64,000 nucleotides of DNA from Actinomycetales bacterium (lineage in GTDB: Bacteria > Actinomycetota > Actinomycetes > Actinomycetales > Cellulomonadaceae), in contig JAHLLI010000025.1 of NCBI GenBank assembly GCA_020444245.1, forward strand, positions 1-64,000. Reading direction: 5' to 3'. Under the pieces are notes generated by a model, which saw only the letters and a list, made by a program, of their open reading frames with translations, was not told the origin of the DNA and ran no database searches. How positions within the stretch are numbered: position 1 is the stretch's first letter; every line of letters starts with the position of its first letter. The translations under genes were made by a program, and so were the position numbers. Positions 35,425 to 43,915 of the stretch are shown in pieces.

Positions 35425-37385
35425 GCGACGCCTGCGGCTGCAGCGACGACGAGACCACCCCCGGCGGCGAGGAAGCCGAGGAGCACGAGGCCGAGCGGCT
35501 GTGGGAGGTCAGCGAGCTCCGCTTCGCCGCCGTCGCCGGCGTGCTGCTCCTGGCGGGCCTGGTCGCAGGGTCCAGGGATCAGTCCGCCGTTGCGACGGTG
35601 CTGAACTGGGTGGCGCTGCTGGTCGGTGCGTGGACGTTCGTCCCCAGCACGATCCGGCGACTGGTCAAGGGCAAGATCGGCGTCGGGACCCTGATGACGA
35701 TCGCCGCGATCGGCGCGGTGCTGCTCGGTGAGGTCGCCGAGGCGGCCGCGCTGGCGTTCTTGTTCTCCATCAGCGAGGGCCTGGAGGAGTACTCCCTGGC
35801 CCGCACCCGCCGCGGCCTGAGGGCGCTGCTGAACCTCGTGCCCGCTACCGCGACGGTGCTGCGCGACGGCGCAGAGACCACGGTAGCTCCCGGTGAGCTG
35901 GGCATCGGGGACCTGATGGTGGTCAGGCCCGGGGAGCGGGTCGCCACCGACGGGATCATCCGCACCGGTCGCACCGCCCTGGACGTCTCAGCCATCACCG
36001 GTGAGTCGGTGCCCGTGGAGGCCGGACCCGGACAAGACGTCTACGCGGGGTCGATCAACGGATCCGGCGTCCTCGAGGTGGAGGTGACCACCACCGCGCA
36101 GGACAACTCCCTGGCGCGGATCGTGCGGATCGTCGAGGCCGAGCAGTCCCGCAAGGGCGAAGCCCAACGCCTGGCGGACCGCATCGCCAAGCCGCTAGTG
36201 CCCGGTGTGATGATCGCCGCCGCGCTCATCGCCGTCGTCGGCAGCCTGCTGGGCGACCCGGGCACGTGGATCGAGCGGGCCCTGGTCGTGCTCGTCGCAG
36301 CGTCACCGTGCGCCCTGGCGATCTCCGTGCCGGTCTCCGTGGTCGCCGCCGTCGGGGCCGCCTCCAAGCAGGGTGTGCTCATCAAGGGCGGCGCGGCCGT
36401 GGAGGCCCTCGGTGCCATCCGCGGGGTCGCCCTGGACAAGACCGGGACGCTGACCCGCAACGCCCCTACCGTCGTGGCCGTCGTCGCCGCGCCCGGCCGC
36501 ACCCAGGAGCGCGTCCTGCAGGTCGCGGCCGCCCTCGAAGCACGCAGCGAGCACCCCCTGGCACGGGCCATCCTGGCCGCCGTAACCCCGGCCACCCCCG
36601 CCACCGACGTCGAGGCAGTCCCCGGTGCGGGCCTGACCGGGACGTTCGAGGGTCGGCCTGCCCGGCTCGGGCGACCCGGATGGGTCCACGCCGGATCACT
36701 GGCCGCTGAGGTGGAGCGGATGCAGCAGGCGGGGGCGACCGCCGTCCTGATCGAGGAGAACGGCTCGCTGCTCGGCGCGGTCGCCGTGCGCGACGAGCTC
36801 CGGCCAGAGGCCGCGCAGGTCGTAGCCCAGCTGCGCCGCGACGGCTACCACGTCACCATGCTCACCGGCGACAACACCCTGACCGCGACCGCCCTGGCCC
36901 GCGAGGTCGGCATCGACGAGGTCCACGCGAACCTGCGCCCGGAGGACAAGGCCGCACTGGTCGCCCAGCTGCGCACCCAGCGCCGCACCGCGATGGTCGG
37001 CGACGGCGTCAACGACGCCCCCGCCCTGGCGACCGCCGACCTCGGCATCGCGATGGGAGCGATGGGCACCGACGTCGCGATCGAGACCGCCGACGTCGCG
37101 CTCATGGGTGAAGACCTGCGCCACCTGCCCCAGGCGTTCACCCACGCCCGCAAGGCCCGGCGCATCATGCTCCAGAACGTCGGCCTGTCCCTCGCGATCA
37201 TCATCGTGCTCATGCCCCTGGCCCTCTTCGGTGTCCTCGGCTTGGCCGCCGTGGTCCTCGTTCACGAGGTGGCCGAGGTCGTAGTGATCGCCAACGGCGT
37301 CCGCGCAGGCCGCACTCGCCCACTGCCGCAGGCCATCACGGGAACTGCTGCGGCCGTCGAGCGTCCGGCGCTGGTCACGCGGTGA
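35421..37385 (+). CDS. cadA: P1B-type Cd/Zn/Pb-exporting ATPase
   Basis: 654 aa. A short Cys/acid-rich N-terminus (DACGCSDDE) replaces the usual HMA domain. Actuator TGES, membrane SPC (S295-P-C297), phosphorylation D339 in DKTGTLT, SEHPLA and GDGVNDAP are all present, and the SPC signature fits soft divalent metals or copper. The pairing with a CmtR-like regulator argues for Cd/Pb/Zn export. Translationally coupled to the regulator upstream and to lspA downstream (GTGA overlap). Confidence 0.93.
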   Translation: MSDACGCSDDETTPGGEEAEEHEAERLWEVSELRFAAVAGVLLLAGLVAGSRDQSAVATVLNWVALLVGAWTFVPSTIRRLVKGKIGVGTLMTIAAIGAVLLGEVAEAAALAFLFSISEGLEEYSLARTRRGLRALLNLVPATATVLRDGAETTVAPGELGIGDLMVVRPGERVATDGIIRTGRTALDVSAITGESVPVEAGPGQDVYAGSINGSGVLEVEVTTTAQDNSLARIVRIVEAEQSRKGEAQRLADRIAKPLVPGVMIAAALIAVVGSLLGDPGTWIERALVVLVAASPCALAISVPVSVVAAVGAASKQGVLIKGGAAVEALGAIRGVALDKTGTLTRNAPTVVAVVAAPGRTQERVLQVAAALEARSEHPLARAILAAVTPATPATDVEAVPGAGLTGTFEGRPARLGRPGWVHAGSLAAEVERMQQAGATAVLIEENGSLLGAVAVRDELRPEAAQVVAQLRRDGYHVTMLTGDNTLTATALAREVGIDEVHANLRPEDKAALVAQLRTQRRTAMVGDGVNDAPALATADLGIAMGAMGTDVAIETADVALMGEDLRHLPQAFTHARKARRIMLQNVGLSLAIIIVLMPLALFGVLGLAAVVLVHEVAEVVVIANGVRAGRTRPLPQAITGTAAAVERPALVTR

Positions 37386-37912
37386 CCGCTGGCACCGCAA
37401 GGGAGGAGAAACGGGGCTTGGCCAGCCCGACGCGGCGGCGCCTGGCGGCAGGGCTGGGCGCTGCTGCATTGGCCGCTGTCGACCTGGGCGTCAAGGCCTG
37501 GGCAGTGGGTTCGCTGCAGGAGCGGGTCATCCCTTTGGGTCCGGTCGAGCTGAGGTTGGCCTACAACCCTGGGGTGGCCTTCTCCGTCGGCGACGGCGCG
37601 CCGACCTGGCTCGTGCTCACTGTCACCGCCCTGGTCACCGCTGCAGTCGCCGTGGTCGCCTGGCGGATCGCCGCCACCCCCTCGCCAGGGCGGTTGCCCG
37701 CCCTCGCCCTGGTATTAGGTGGGGCGATCGCGAACGTCGTGGACCGGGCCGGGGACGGGGTGGTCACCGACTACCTGCACAGCGGGTGGTTCCCGACCTT
37801 CAACCTCGCCGACACCGCGATCGTCACCGGCGTCGCCCTGCTGGTGCTGACCACCCTGCGCCACCCGACACCCGCAACACCGAGCGGGGACGGCACGAGC
37901 GGGATCGGGTGA
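37382..37912 (+). CDS. lspA: Lipoprotein signal peptidase II
   Basis: 176 aa with four membrane segments. Conserved blocks YNPGVAFS, GGAIANVVDR and FNLADTAI carry the two catalytic Asp residues. It cleaves prolipoproteins before the lipidated cysteine. GTG 37382 overlaps the cadA stop, so it is co-expressed with the exporter. As a mobile, metal-linked copy it is probably additional to the chromosomal housekeeping lspA, which is not in this window. Confidence 0.93.
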   Translation: MTAGTAREEKRGLASPTRRRLAAGLGAAALAAVDLGVKAWAVGSLQERVIPLGPVELRLAYNPGVAFSVGDGAPTWLVLTVTALVTAAVAVVAWRIAATPSPGRLPALALVLGGAIANVVDRAGDGVVTDYLHSGWFPTFNLADTAIVTGVALLVLTTLRHPTPATPSGDGTSGIG

Positions 37913-37999
37913 GTGGAACTCACGCGGGCCTCGCGTCGGTATTGGCCACCAGCACAATCGGCGGCCGATGCTCACATCAACGCTTGCTACCATGACCGC

Positions 38000-38395
38000 A
38001 TGACGGCCGAGGCGTGCGACCTGCTGTGCCTGGACGTGGCGCGCGCCGAGTCGGTCCGTGCAGCACTGCCGAAGGCGCACCGCTCCCAGGCGATGGCGCT
38101 TACTGCCAAGGCACTGGCGGACCCGGTGCGCCTTCGCACGGCAACGGCCCTGGCCCTCGGGGCCGAGCTGTGCGTCTGCGATCTGGCGTGGGTCGTCGGC
38201 GCCGCGCCGAACCTGGTCTCGCACCACCTGCGCGTTCTGCGCCGCGCCGGCCTGGTGACCTCCCGCCGGCACGGCAAGCTGGTCATGTGCCGGCTGACCT
38301 CCCAGGGCGCGGCGCTACTGGACGCCCTGGGCGTCGCCGCACCGGGTGAGAGTCTGTGGGCGGAGCCGTCCGAGCTGATCACCGCTCGTGGATGA
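38000..38395 (+). CDS. ArsR-family metal sensor, CadC-like
   Basis: 131 aa. Cysteines C6 and C10 in the N-terminal arm (ACDLLCLD) plus C58 and C60 in ELCVCD reproduce the Cys7/Cys11/Cys58/Cys60 thiolate site of staphylococcal CadC. The helix-turn-helix is NLVSHHLRVLRRAGLV. ATG 38000 was chosen over earlier in-frame sequence because the homology begins there. It starts a second operon running to lnt, suggesting that Cd or Pb induces the envelope-maturation genes. The palindrome ATCGG-CGG-CCGAT lies just upstream. Confidence 0.85.
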   Translation: MTAEACDLLCLDVARAESVRAALPKAHRSQAMALTAKALADPVRLRTATALALGAELCVCDLAWVVGAAPNLVSHHLRVLRRAGLVTSRRHGKLVMCRLTSQGAALLDALGVAAPGESLWAEPSELITARG

Positions 38396-39062
38396 GCCGA
38401 CCGCGGCCGGCGGACCTCCGGTCCAGGGATCGCCCGCACGGGCACGGCCGCGCCGGCCACTGACCGGCCCGCGGGTGATCCTCCTGGTCCTGGTCCTCGT
38501 CACTGCAGGCGTGGTGGCGGTCCAGCTCACCGGCTTCCTGTCGGCGGGCCAAGGCGCGGCGCTCGAGGGGTCCTCGGCGGCGGCGGGCAGCACGACGGTG
38601 ACGGAGTACGCACCTGAGGACCGGGCTGGACCGGTGGCACTGTCGGGAACCGGGCTGACTGGTGAGGCGATCGACATCGCCGCATGGCGCGGCGGCGTCG
38701 TGGTGATCAACGTGTGGGGTTCGTGGTGTGCGCCGTGCCGGGAGGAGGCGCCGATCCTTGCCGCCACGTCGGCTGCATACGCGAACCAGGGAGTGCGGTT
38801 CGTCGGGGTCAACGTGCGCGACAATCCGGCCGCGGCGATCGCGTTCGAGGACAGCTACGGGATCACCTACCCGAGCATCGACGACAGGAATGGCAAGGCC
38901 CTGCTGAGCCTGGCCGATCACCTCCCCGGAGCCGGGGTCCCGGTGACCCTGCTCCTGGACCGTGACGGGAGGCCGGCGGCGCGCGTCCTCGGCGCGGTGC
39001 AGGAGTCGACCCTGACCGCCCTGCTGGACACGGTCCTGGCCGAGCCCGCCACGTCGTCGTGA
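38388..39062 (+). CDS. Membrane-anchored TlpA/ResA-like thiol-disulfide oxidoreductase
   Basis: 224 aa. One N-terminal membrane segment (VILLVLVLVTAGVVAV) is followed by an extracytoplasmic thioredoxin fold with WCAPC (C114, C117) and the cis-Pro loop GAGVPVTLLLD. Such proteins keep apocytochrome or other envelope thiols reduced, drawing electrons from CcdA, which is the next gene. GTG 38388 overlaps the regulator stop by 8 bases, and its own stop overlaps ccdA. Confidence 0.9.
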   Translation: MDEPTAAGGPPVQGSPARARPRRPLTGPRVILLVLVLVTAGVVAVQLTGFLSAGQGAALEGSSAAAGSTTVTEYAPEDRAGPVALSGTGLTGEAIDIAAWRGGVVVINVWGSWCAPCREEAPILAATSAAYANQGVRFVGVNVRDNPAAAIAFEDSYGITYPSIDDRNGKALLSLADHLPGAGVPVTLLLDRDGRPAARVLGAVQESTLTALLDTVLAEPATSS

Positions 39063-39805
39063 GCATGCTCCAAGACCTGGTCGCGACCGGCCCGATGCTG
39101 GCCGCCGTGGCCGTCGCAGCCCTGGCGGGGCTGATCTCCTTCGTGTCCCCGTGCGTGCTGCCCGTGGTGCCCGGGTACGTGTCCTACGTCGCTGGCGGCC
39201 CCTTGCTCGATGAGGGTGTCGCGACGCGGCGACGTCCGGTGGTGGTGGGTACTGCCTTGTTCATCCTGGGGTTCGCCTCGGTCTTCGTCGCCTACGGCGC
39301 CCTCTTCGGCGGTCTTGGCGCGACGCTGCAGTCCTCGCAAGCGGTGCTCACCCGTGTCCTGGGCGTCGTGGTCGTGGTGATGGGTCTGGTCTTCGCCGGC
39401 TGGCTGCCCCGGTCCCAGCGCCAGCTGCTGCCGCGGCTGCGTCCCAAGTCGGGCCTGGTCGGCGCCCCGCTGATGGGGGTCACCTTCGGACTGGGCTGGA
39501 CACCGTGCCTGGGCCCGACCCTCGCCACGGTGCAGACCTTGGCGTTCACCGAGGCCAGCGCCGGGCGCGGGGCGACGCTGGCCGCGGTCTACGCCGCCGG
39601 GCTCGGTCTCCCGTTCATCGCGGTCGGTCTGGGCATGCGGCGGGCACTGACGGCGACCCAGTGGGCACGTCGGCACACCGTGGGGATCAAACGCGCTGGT
39701 GCGGTCATGCTCATCACCACCGGTCTGCTGCTGGCCACCGGGGTGTGGGACCACCTGATGCGAGGCCTTCAGTCCACGATCTCGGGCTACACCACCGTCC
39801 TGTGA
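39059..39805 (+). CDS. ccdA: Thiol-disulfide electron carrier CcdA
   Basis: 248 aa, six membrane segments. The two redox cysteines are C32 in SFVSPCVLPVVPGY and C150 in GWTPCLGPT, the expected CcdA pair. It passes electrons from cytoplasmic thioredoxin to the TlpA-like protein encoded just upstream. GTG 39059 overlaps the preceding stop (GTGA). Confidence 0.94.
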   Translation: MSMLQDLVATGPMLAAVAVAALAGLISFVSPCVLPVVPGYVSYVAGGPLLDEGVATRRRPVVVGTALFILGFASVFVAYGALFGGLGATLQSSQAVLTRVLGVVVVVMGLVFAGWLPRSQRQLLPRLRPKSGLVGAPLMGVTFGLGWTPCLGPTLATVQTLAFTEASAGRGATLAAVYAAGLGLPFIAVGLGMRRALTATQWARRHTVGIKRAGAVMLITTGLLLATGVWDHLMRGLQSTISGYTTVL

Positions 39806-39835
39806 ACGACGTCGAAGAGCGAAAGGCCTCCACTG

Positions 39836-40474
39836 ATGGCAACCCGTAAGCACGAAGCGGCCGAACGCGCTGCCCGGTTGGCCGAGATCCGCGAGCAGCA
39901 GCGGCGCGCCGAACGCCGCCGCACGGCGGTCATCACCGGCACGAGCGTGCTCGTGGCCGGGGTCCTCATCGGAGCGACGGCCGTCGTGCTCGTCGGCGAG
40001 CAGCGGCGCGCCGCCGAAGTCACTGAGGCAGCATCGGGCGACATCGAAGGGGTTGCGACCTTCAGTGACCTGTCGGCCAGCCATGTCCAGCAGCCGGTGC
40101 GGTACGAGCAGACGCCGCCCGTCGGTGGTGACCACGCGGGCGTGTGGGCCAACTGCGGGACGTACACCGAGCCGATCGCCAACGAGCTCGCGGTGCATTC
40201 CCTGGAGCACGGTGCCGTGTGGATCACCTATAGCTCGGACCTGCCGGCCGAGCAGGTGCAGCGGCTCGCCGAGCTGGCTGAGGGCAACGCGTACGTCCTG
40301 CTCAGCCCCTTCGATGGCATGCCCGAGCAGCCGGTGGTGGCCAGCGCCTGGGGGACCCAGCTGGCGCTGGAAACCGCGGATGACCCGCGCCTGGAGCAGT
40401 TCCTGGTCAAGTACCAGCAGGGTGAGCAGACACCGGAGCCGGGTGCGCCGTGCACGGGCGGGGTGGACGCGTGA
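39836..40474 (+). CDS. DUF3105 membrane-anchored protein
   Basis: 212 aa. A charged N-terminal helix is followed by one membrane segment (VLVAGVLIGATAVVLV) and an extracytoplasmic domain with the DUF3105 signatures GGDHAGVWANCGTY and VHSLEHGAVWITY; His and Cys residues in these look suited to metal binding. Function is unknown. It lies between ccdA and a DUF305 gene, a recurring arrangement in actinobacterial copper/cytochrome contexts. Its stop overlaps the next start (TGATG). Confidence 0.85.
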   Translation: MATRKHEAAERAARLAEIREQQRRAERRRTAVITGTSVLVAGVLIGATAVVLVGEQRRAAEVTEAASGDIEGVATFSDLSASHVQQPVRYEQTPPVGGDHAGVWANCGTYTEPIANELAVHSLEHGAVWITYSSDLPAEQVQRLAELAEGNAYVLLSPFDGMPEQPVVASAWGTQLALETADDPRLEQFLVKYQQGEQTPEPGAPCTGGVDA

Positions 40475-41160
40475 TGAGCGAGAGCGCTGGCGCACGCAGG
40501 CTCCCGACCGTTGCGGTGGTGATCCTGGTGGCCGCCGTGGTGGGCGTCGCCGGCCTGGTCGCCGGTTCGGCCCTCACCAGCGCAGGCGAGCGGGTCTCGC
40601 GGCCGGCCGAGGGGTCAGCCGAGGCTGGGTTCGCCCGCGACATGCAGGCGCACCACGCCCAGGCGGTGGAGATGTCCACGATGGTGCGCGACGGCACGGA
40701 GGATCCCGAGGTCCGGTCCCTGGCGCTGGACATCCTGCTGACCCAGCAGCAGCAGGCTGGGCAGATGTACGGCTGGCTGGAGCAGTGGGACCTTCCGCAG
40801 GCCAGCCTGGCCGCGCCGATGCAGTGGATGAGCGAACCCGGCTCCGGCATGGGGTCCATGGGCGACGGTGCTGACGCGACCGGGGGGCCGGGATCCGATG
40901 AGGTGATGCCCGGGATAGCGAGTGATGAGGACCTGGGCAGGCTCGCCGAGGCGGGAGGGCTCGATGCTGAGGTTCTGTACCTGCGGCTCATGGTGGCGCA
41001 CCACGAAGGCGGCGTGGCCATGGCTCAGGCGGCCCTCGACCTGGTCGGGGACCAGGACGTGCGTCGTCTGGCCCAGGCGATCGTCAGCTCCCAGACCGCC
41101 GAGCTCGCGGTACTCAATGACATGCTCGACGCGCGGGAAGCCGGGTCTGCGGGCCGGTGA
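40474..41160 (+). CDS. DUF305 protein with two His-rich motifs
   Basis: 228 aa. One N-terminal membrane segment (VVILVAAVVGVAGLVAG), then two copies of the DUF305 helix: FARDMQAHHAQAVEMS and YLRLMVAHHEGGVAMAQ, separated by a Met/Gly-rich linker (SGMGSMGDGADATG). The paired HH and Met residues suggest Cu or other soft-metal binding outside the cytoplasm. GTG 40471 is an alternative start. The stop overlaps resB. Confidence 0.88.
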   Translation: MSESAGARRLPTVAVVILVAAVVGVAGLVAGSALTSAGERVSRPAEGSAEAGFARDMQAHHAQAVEMSTMVRDGTEDPEVRSLALDILLTQQQQAGQMYGWLEQWDLPQASLAAPMQWMSEPGSGMGSMGDGADATGGPGSDEVMPGIASDEDLGRLAEAGGLDAEVLYLRLMVAHHEGGVAMAQAALDLVGDQDVRRLAQAIVSSQTAELAVLNDMLDAREAGSAGR

Positions 41161-42866
41161 CCGAATCAATCGGCGCCTGGCCCGGTAACGCCGTCGCCGA
41201 GGCCACGGCATCCCGGCCAGCCGAGGACACGCTCGAGGACACTGCGCTCAGCCACCGTCTCGAGGAGGCGGCTCGCCCTGGGGTGATGGCGGTGCCACCG
41301 CGCCCGACGGGGCAGGGCCTGGTGGCATGGGCCAGGTGGGCGTGGCGGACGCTGACGTCCATGCGGACCGCAGTGCTGCTGTTGCTGGCGCTGGCCCTGG
41401 CTGCCGTGCCCGGGTCGTTGCTTCCCCAGCGCGGGGTCGCGTTCGACCCCGGCGCCGTGACCCGCTTCCTGGCTGACAACCCGGTGGTGGGCCCGTGGTT
41501 GGACCGGCTTGGGTTCTTTGAGGTGTACTCCTCGCCCTGGTTCGCCGCGATCTATCTGCTGCTCATGGTCTCCATGACTGGATGCGTCCTGCCGCGCGCG
41601 GCGCGCCTGTGGCAGTCGGCGCGCGCTGAACCCCCACGGGCACCGACGAACCTCGCGCGCCTGGACGACCACCGTCGTGCGACCGTGGCCGCGGAGCCGG
41701 CGCAGATCCTGCAGGCAGCCGCCTCTCATCTGCGGGCCCGGAGGTTTCGCGTCGTCGTCGATGACGATTCCGTGCGGGCGGAGAAGGGGTACTTGCGCGA
41801 GGCCGGCAACCTGGTGTTCCACCTGTCACTTCTGGCCCTGCTCTTCGGCGTCGCGATCGGGTCGCTCTTCGGCTTCGAGGGGCGGGTGATCGTCGTGGAG
41901 GGTGCTTCCTTCACGAACACGCGGCTGCAGTACGACGAGTTCACTCCCGGGCCTTTGACTGACGCCGCGGGCCTGAGTCCGTTCTCGGTCACGCTGGACG
42001 ACTTCACTGCCAGGTTCGAGACGGCCGGCCCCCAACGCGGCAGCGCCCGGGACTTCCAGGCCGACCTGACCGTGCTGCGCACCCCCGGCGGCCCTGCGGA
42101 GAAGGTCACCGTCGAGGTGAACCACCCGCTGCAGGTGGAGGGCACCAAGATGTTCCTCACCGGCCACGGCTACGCCCCGGTGGTCAGCGTCATCGATGGC
42201 CGGGGTCAGACGGTGTTCTCCGGGCCGGTGGTGTTCGTGCCCTTCGACGGCAACCTGTCCTCCGAGGGCGTGATCAAGGTCCCGGACGGGCAGCCGACGC
42301 AGCTGGGGTTCGAAGGGTTCTTCCTGCCCACCGCCTCCGTCGACCCCGCGGCCGGCCCTCGATCGCTGTACCCGGACCTGGTCGATCCCCAGCTGCTGCT
42401 GACCGCCTACACCGGTGACCTCGGCCTGGGTGACGGCGCACCGCAGTCGGTCTTCCGCCTGGACAAGACCGATCTGAGCCAGGTCATGGTCGGGGACGAG
42501 CCGTTCGCGCGCGCTCTGCGACCTGGTGAGTTGATGACGTTGCCCGGCGGGCAGGGCACCTTGACGTTCGAGTCGGTCTCGCGGTTCGCGAACTTTCAGA
42601 TCGCCCACGACCCCGGCAAGGAGCTCTCCTTGGTCGCCGCGGTCGCCCTCCTGCTGGGCCTGACGGTCTCACTGGCGGTCCGCCGACGCCGGGTCTGGGT
42701 CCGTGTCAGCGCAGCGTCCGCAGGCGGCGCCGCGACTGTCGAGGCAGCCAGCTACGCGCTGACCCGCCGTGAGCCGGTCCCTGGCGAGCTTTCGTCGCTG
42801 CTCGCCGCCCTGCCAGGCGCTGAACCGGGCGGCGCAGACGCTTCCCCGCACGACCGAGAGGACTGA
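41157..42866 (+). CDS. resB: Cytochrome c biogenesis protein ResB (system II)
   Basis: 569 aa. It has three N-terminal membrane segments (WRTLTSMRTAVLLLLALAL onward), a large extracytoplasmic domain and one C-terminal membrane segment. ResB (CcsB/Ccs1) works with CcsA to attach heme to CXXCH apocytochromes. GTG 41157 overlaps the DUF305 stop and ccsA follows 2 bases after the resB stop, so the two are coupled. Confidence 0.92.
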   Translation: MTESIGAWPGNAVAEATASRPAEDTLEDTALSHRLEEAARPGVMAVPPRPTGQGLVAWARWAWRTLTSMRTAVLLLLALALAAVPGSLLPQRGVAFDPGAVTRFLADNPVVGPWLDRLGFFEVYSSPWFAAIYLLLMVSMTGCVLPRAARLWQSARAEPPRAPTNLARLDDHRRATVAAEPAQILQAAASHLRARRFRVVVDDDSVRAEKGYLREAGNLVFHLSLLALLFGVAIGSLFGFEGRVIVVEGASFTNTRLQYDEFTPGPLTDAAGLSPFSVTLDDFTARFETAGPQRGSARDFQADLTVLRTPGGPAEKVTVEVNHPLQVEGTKMFLTGHGYAPVVSVIDGRGQTVFSGPVVFVPFDGNLSSEGVIKVPDGQPTQLGFEGFFLPTASVDPAAGPRSLYPDLVDPQLLLTAYTGDLGLGDGAPQSVFRLDKTDLSQVMVGDEPFARALRPGELMTLPGGQGTLTFESVSRFANFQIAHDPGKELSLVAAVALLLGLTVSLAVRRRRVWVRVSAASAGGAATVEAASYALTRREPVPGELSSLLAALPGAEPGGADASPHDRED

Positions 42867-42868
42867 AC

Positions 42869-43855
42869 GTGCCCATCCCCAACCTCCTGGCCGAGCTGAG
42901 CGACCGGCTCATCTACAGCGCCATCGCGGTTTATGCGTTGGCGATGCTCGCCTACGCCTACCAGGCGGCCCGCCGGTCGCACCCGGTGCCTGAGGACGCG
43001 CCTCGCCTCGAGCCGGACGCCGCCGGCGCACATGCCGCCGTTCCCGACCCGCAGCCGCCGACCGCTGGGGGCCGGCCCGCGATCCGCGATGCAGCCGCGC
43101 GTCGCACGGAGCGGATCGCGGCGGCACTGACCACGCTCGCGTTCGTGTTGCACGTGGCCGGGGTCGTCGCCCGGGGTCTGGCCGTGGGCCGGGCGCCGTG
43201 GGGCAACATGTATGAGTTCACGACCGCCGCCACACTGGCCGCCACGGCCGCTTACCTGGTGTTCCTGCGCCGCGGCCAGCCGGTTCGGGACCTGGGTGTG
43301 TGGGTCCTTGCTCTGGTCACCTTGTGCCTGGGGTTGGCCGTGACGGTGCTCTACACCCCCGCGGGGGACCTGGTCCCGGCGCTGAACTCGTACTGGTTGG
43401 TCATCCATGTCGCGGCGGCGATCATCGCCGGTGGTGTCTTCACCGTCGGGGCAGCTGCTACCGGCCTGTACCTGACGCGCCGACGCGCCGACGCGCGCGA
43501 TGCCGGCGGGCAGGCGACCCGCGGCTACGCCGGCCGGCTGCCGGCTGGCGCCACCCTGGAGCGCGTCGCCCACACCGCCCACCTGTTCGCCTTCCCGGTG
43601 TGGACGTTCGCCGTGCTGGCCGGTGCGATCTGGGCCGAGGACTCCTGGGGCCGGTACTGGGGCTGGGACCCCAAGGAGACCTGGGCCTTCATCACCTGGG
43701 TGCTGTACGCCGCCTACCTGCACGCCCAGTCCACCGCCGGGTGGCGGGGCAGGAAGGCCGGGTGGCTCGCCTTGGCCGGATACGCCGCGTTCTGGTTCAA
43801 CTTCGTCGGCGTCAATCTGTTCATCACGGGCCTGCACTCCTATGCCGGCGTCTGA
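42869..43855 (+). CDS. ccsA: Cytochrome c synthase subunit CcsA/ResC
   Basis: 328 aa membrane protein with the heme-handling WWD domain at about 260 (WGRYWGWDPKETWAFITW) and the upstream WGNMYEF motif. With ResB it forms the system II heme-transport and ligation complex. GTG 42869 follows GAGAGGAC. The loop after the first membrane segment is longer and more Pro/Ala-rich than usual. No cytochrome c with a CXXCH motif is encoded in the island. Confidence 0.93.
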   Translation: MPIPNLLAELSDRLIYSAIAVYALAMLAYAYQAARRSHPVPEDAPRLEPDAAGAHAAVPDPQPPTAGGRPAIRDAAARRTERIAAALTTLAFVLHVAGVVARGLAVGRAPWGNMYEFTTAATLAATAAYLVFLRRGQPVRDLGVWVLALVTLCLGLAVTVLYTPAGDLVPALNSYWLVIHVAAAIIAGGVFTVGAAATGLYLTRRRADARDAGGQATRGYAGRLPAGATLERVAHTAHLFAFPVWTFAVLAGAIWAEDSWGRYWGWDPKETWAFITWVLYAAYLHAQSTAGWRGRKAGWLALAGYAAFWFNFVGVNLFITGLHSYAGV

Positions 43856-43915
43856 GGACCGGCCGATGCCGGTGCGCAGCCGGAGGGTGGGGGACGACCC
43901 AACCGGGACGCGCCG

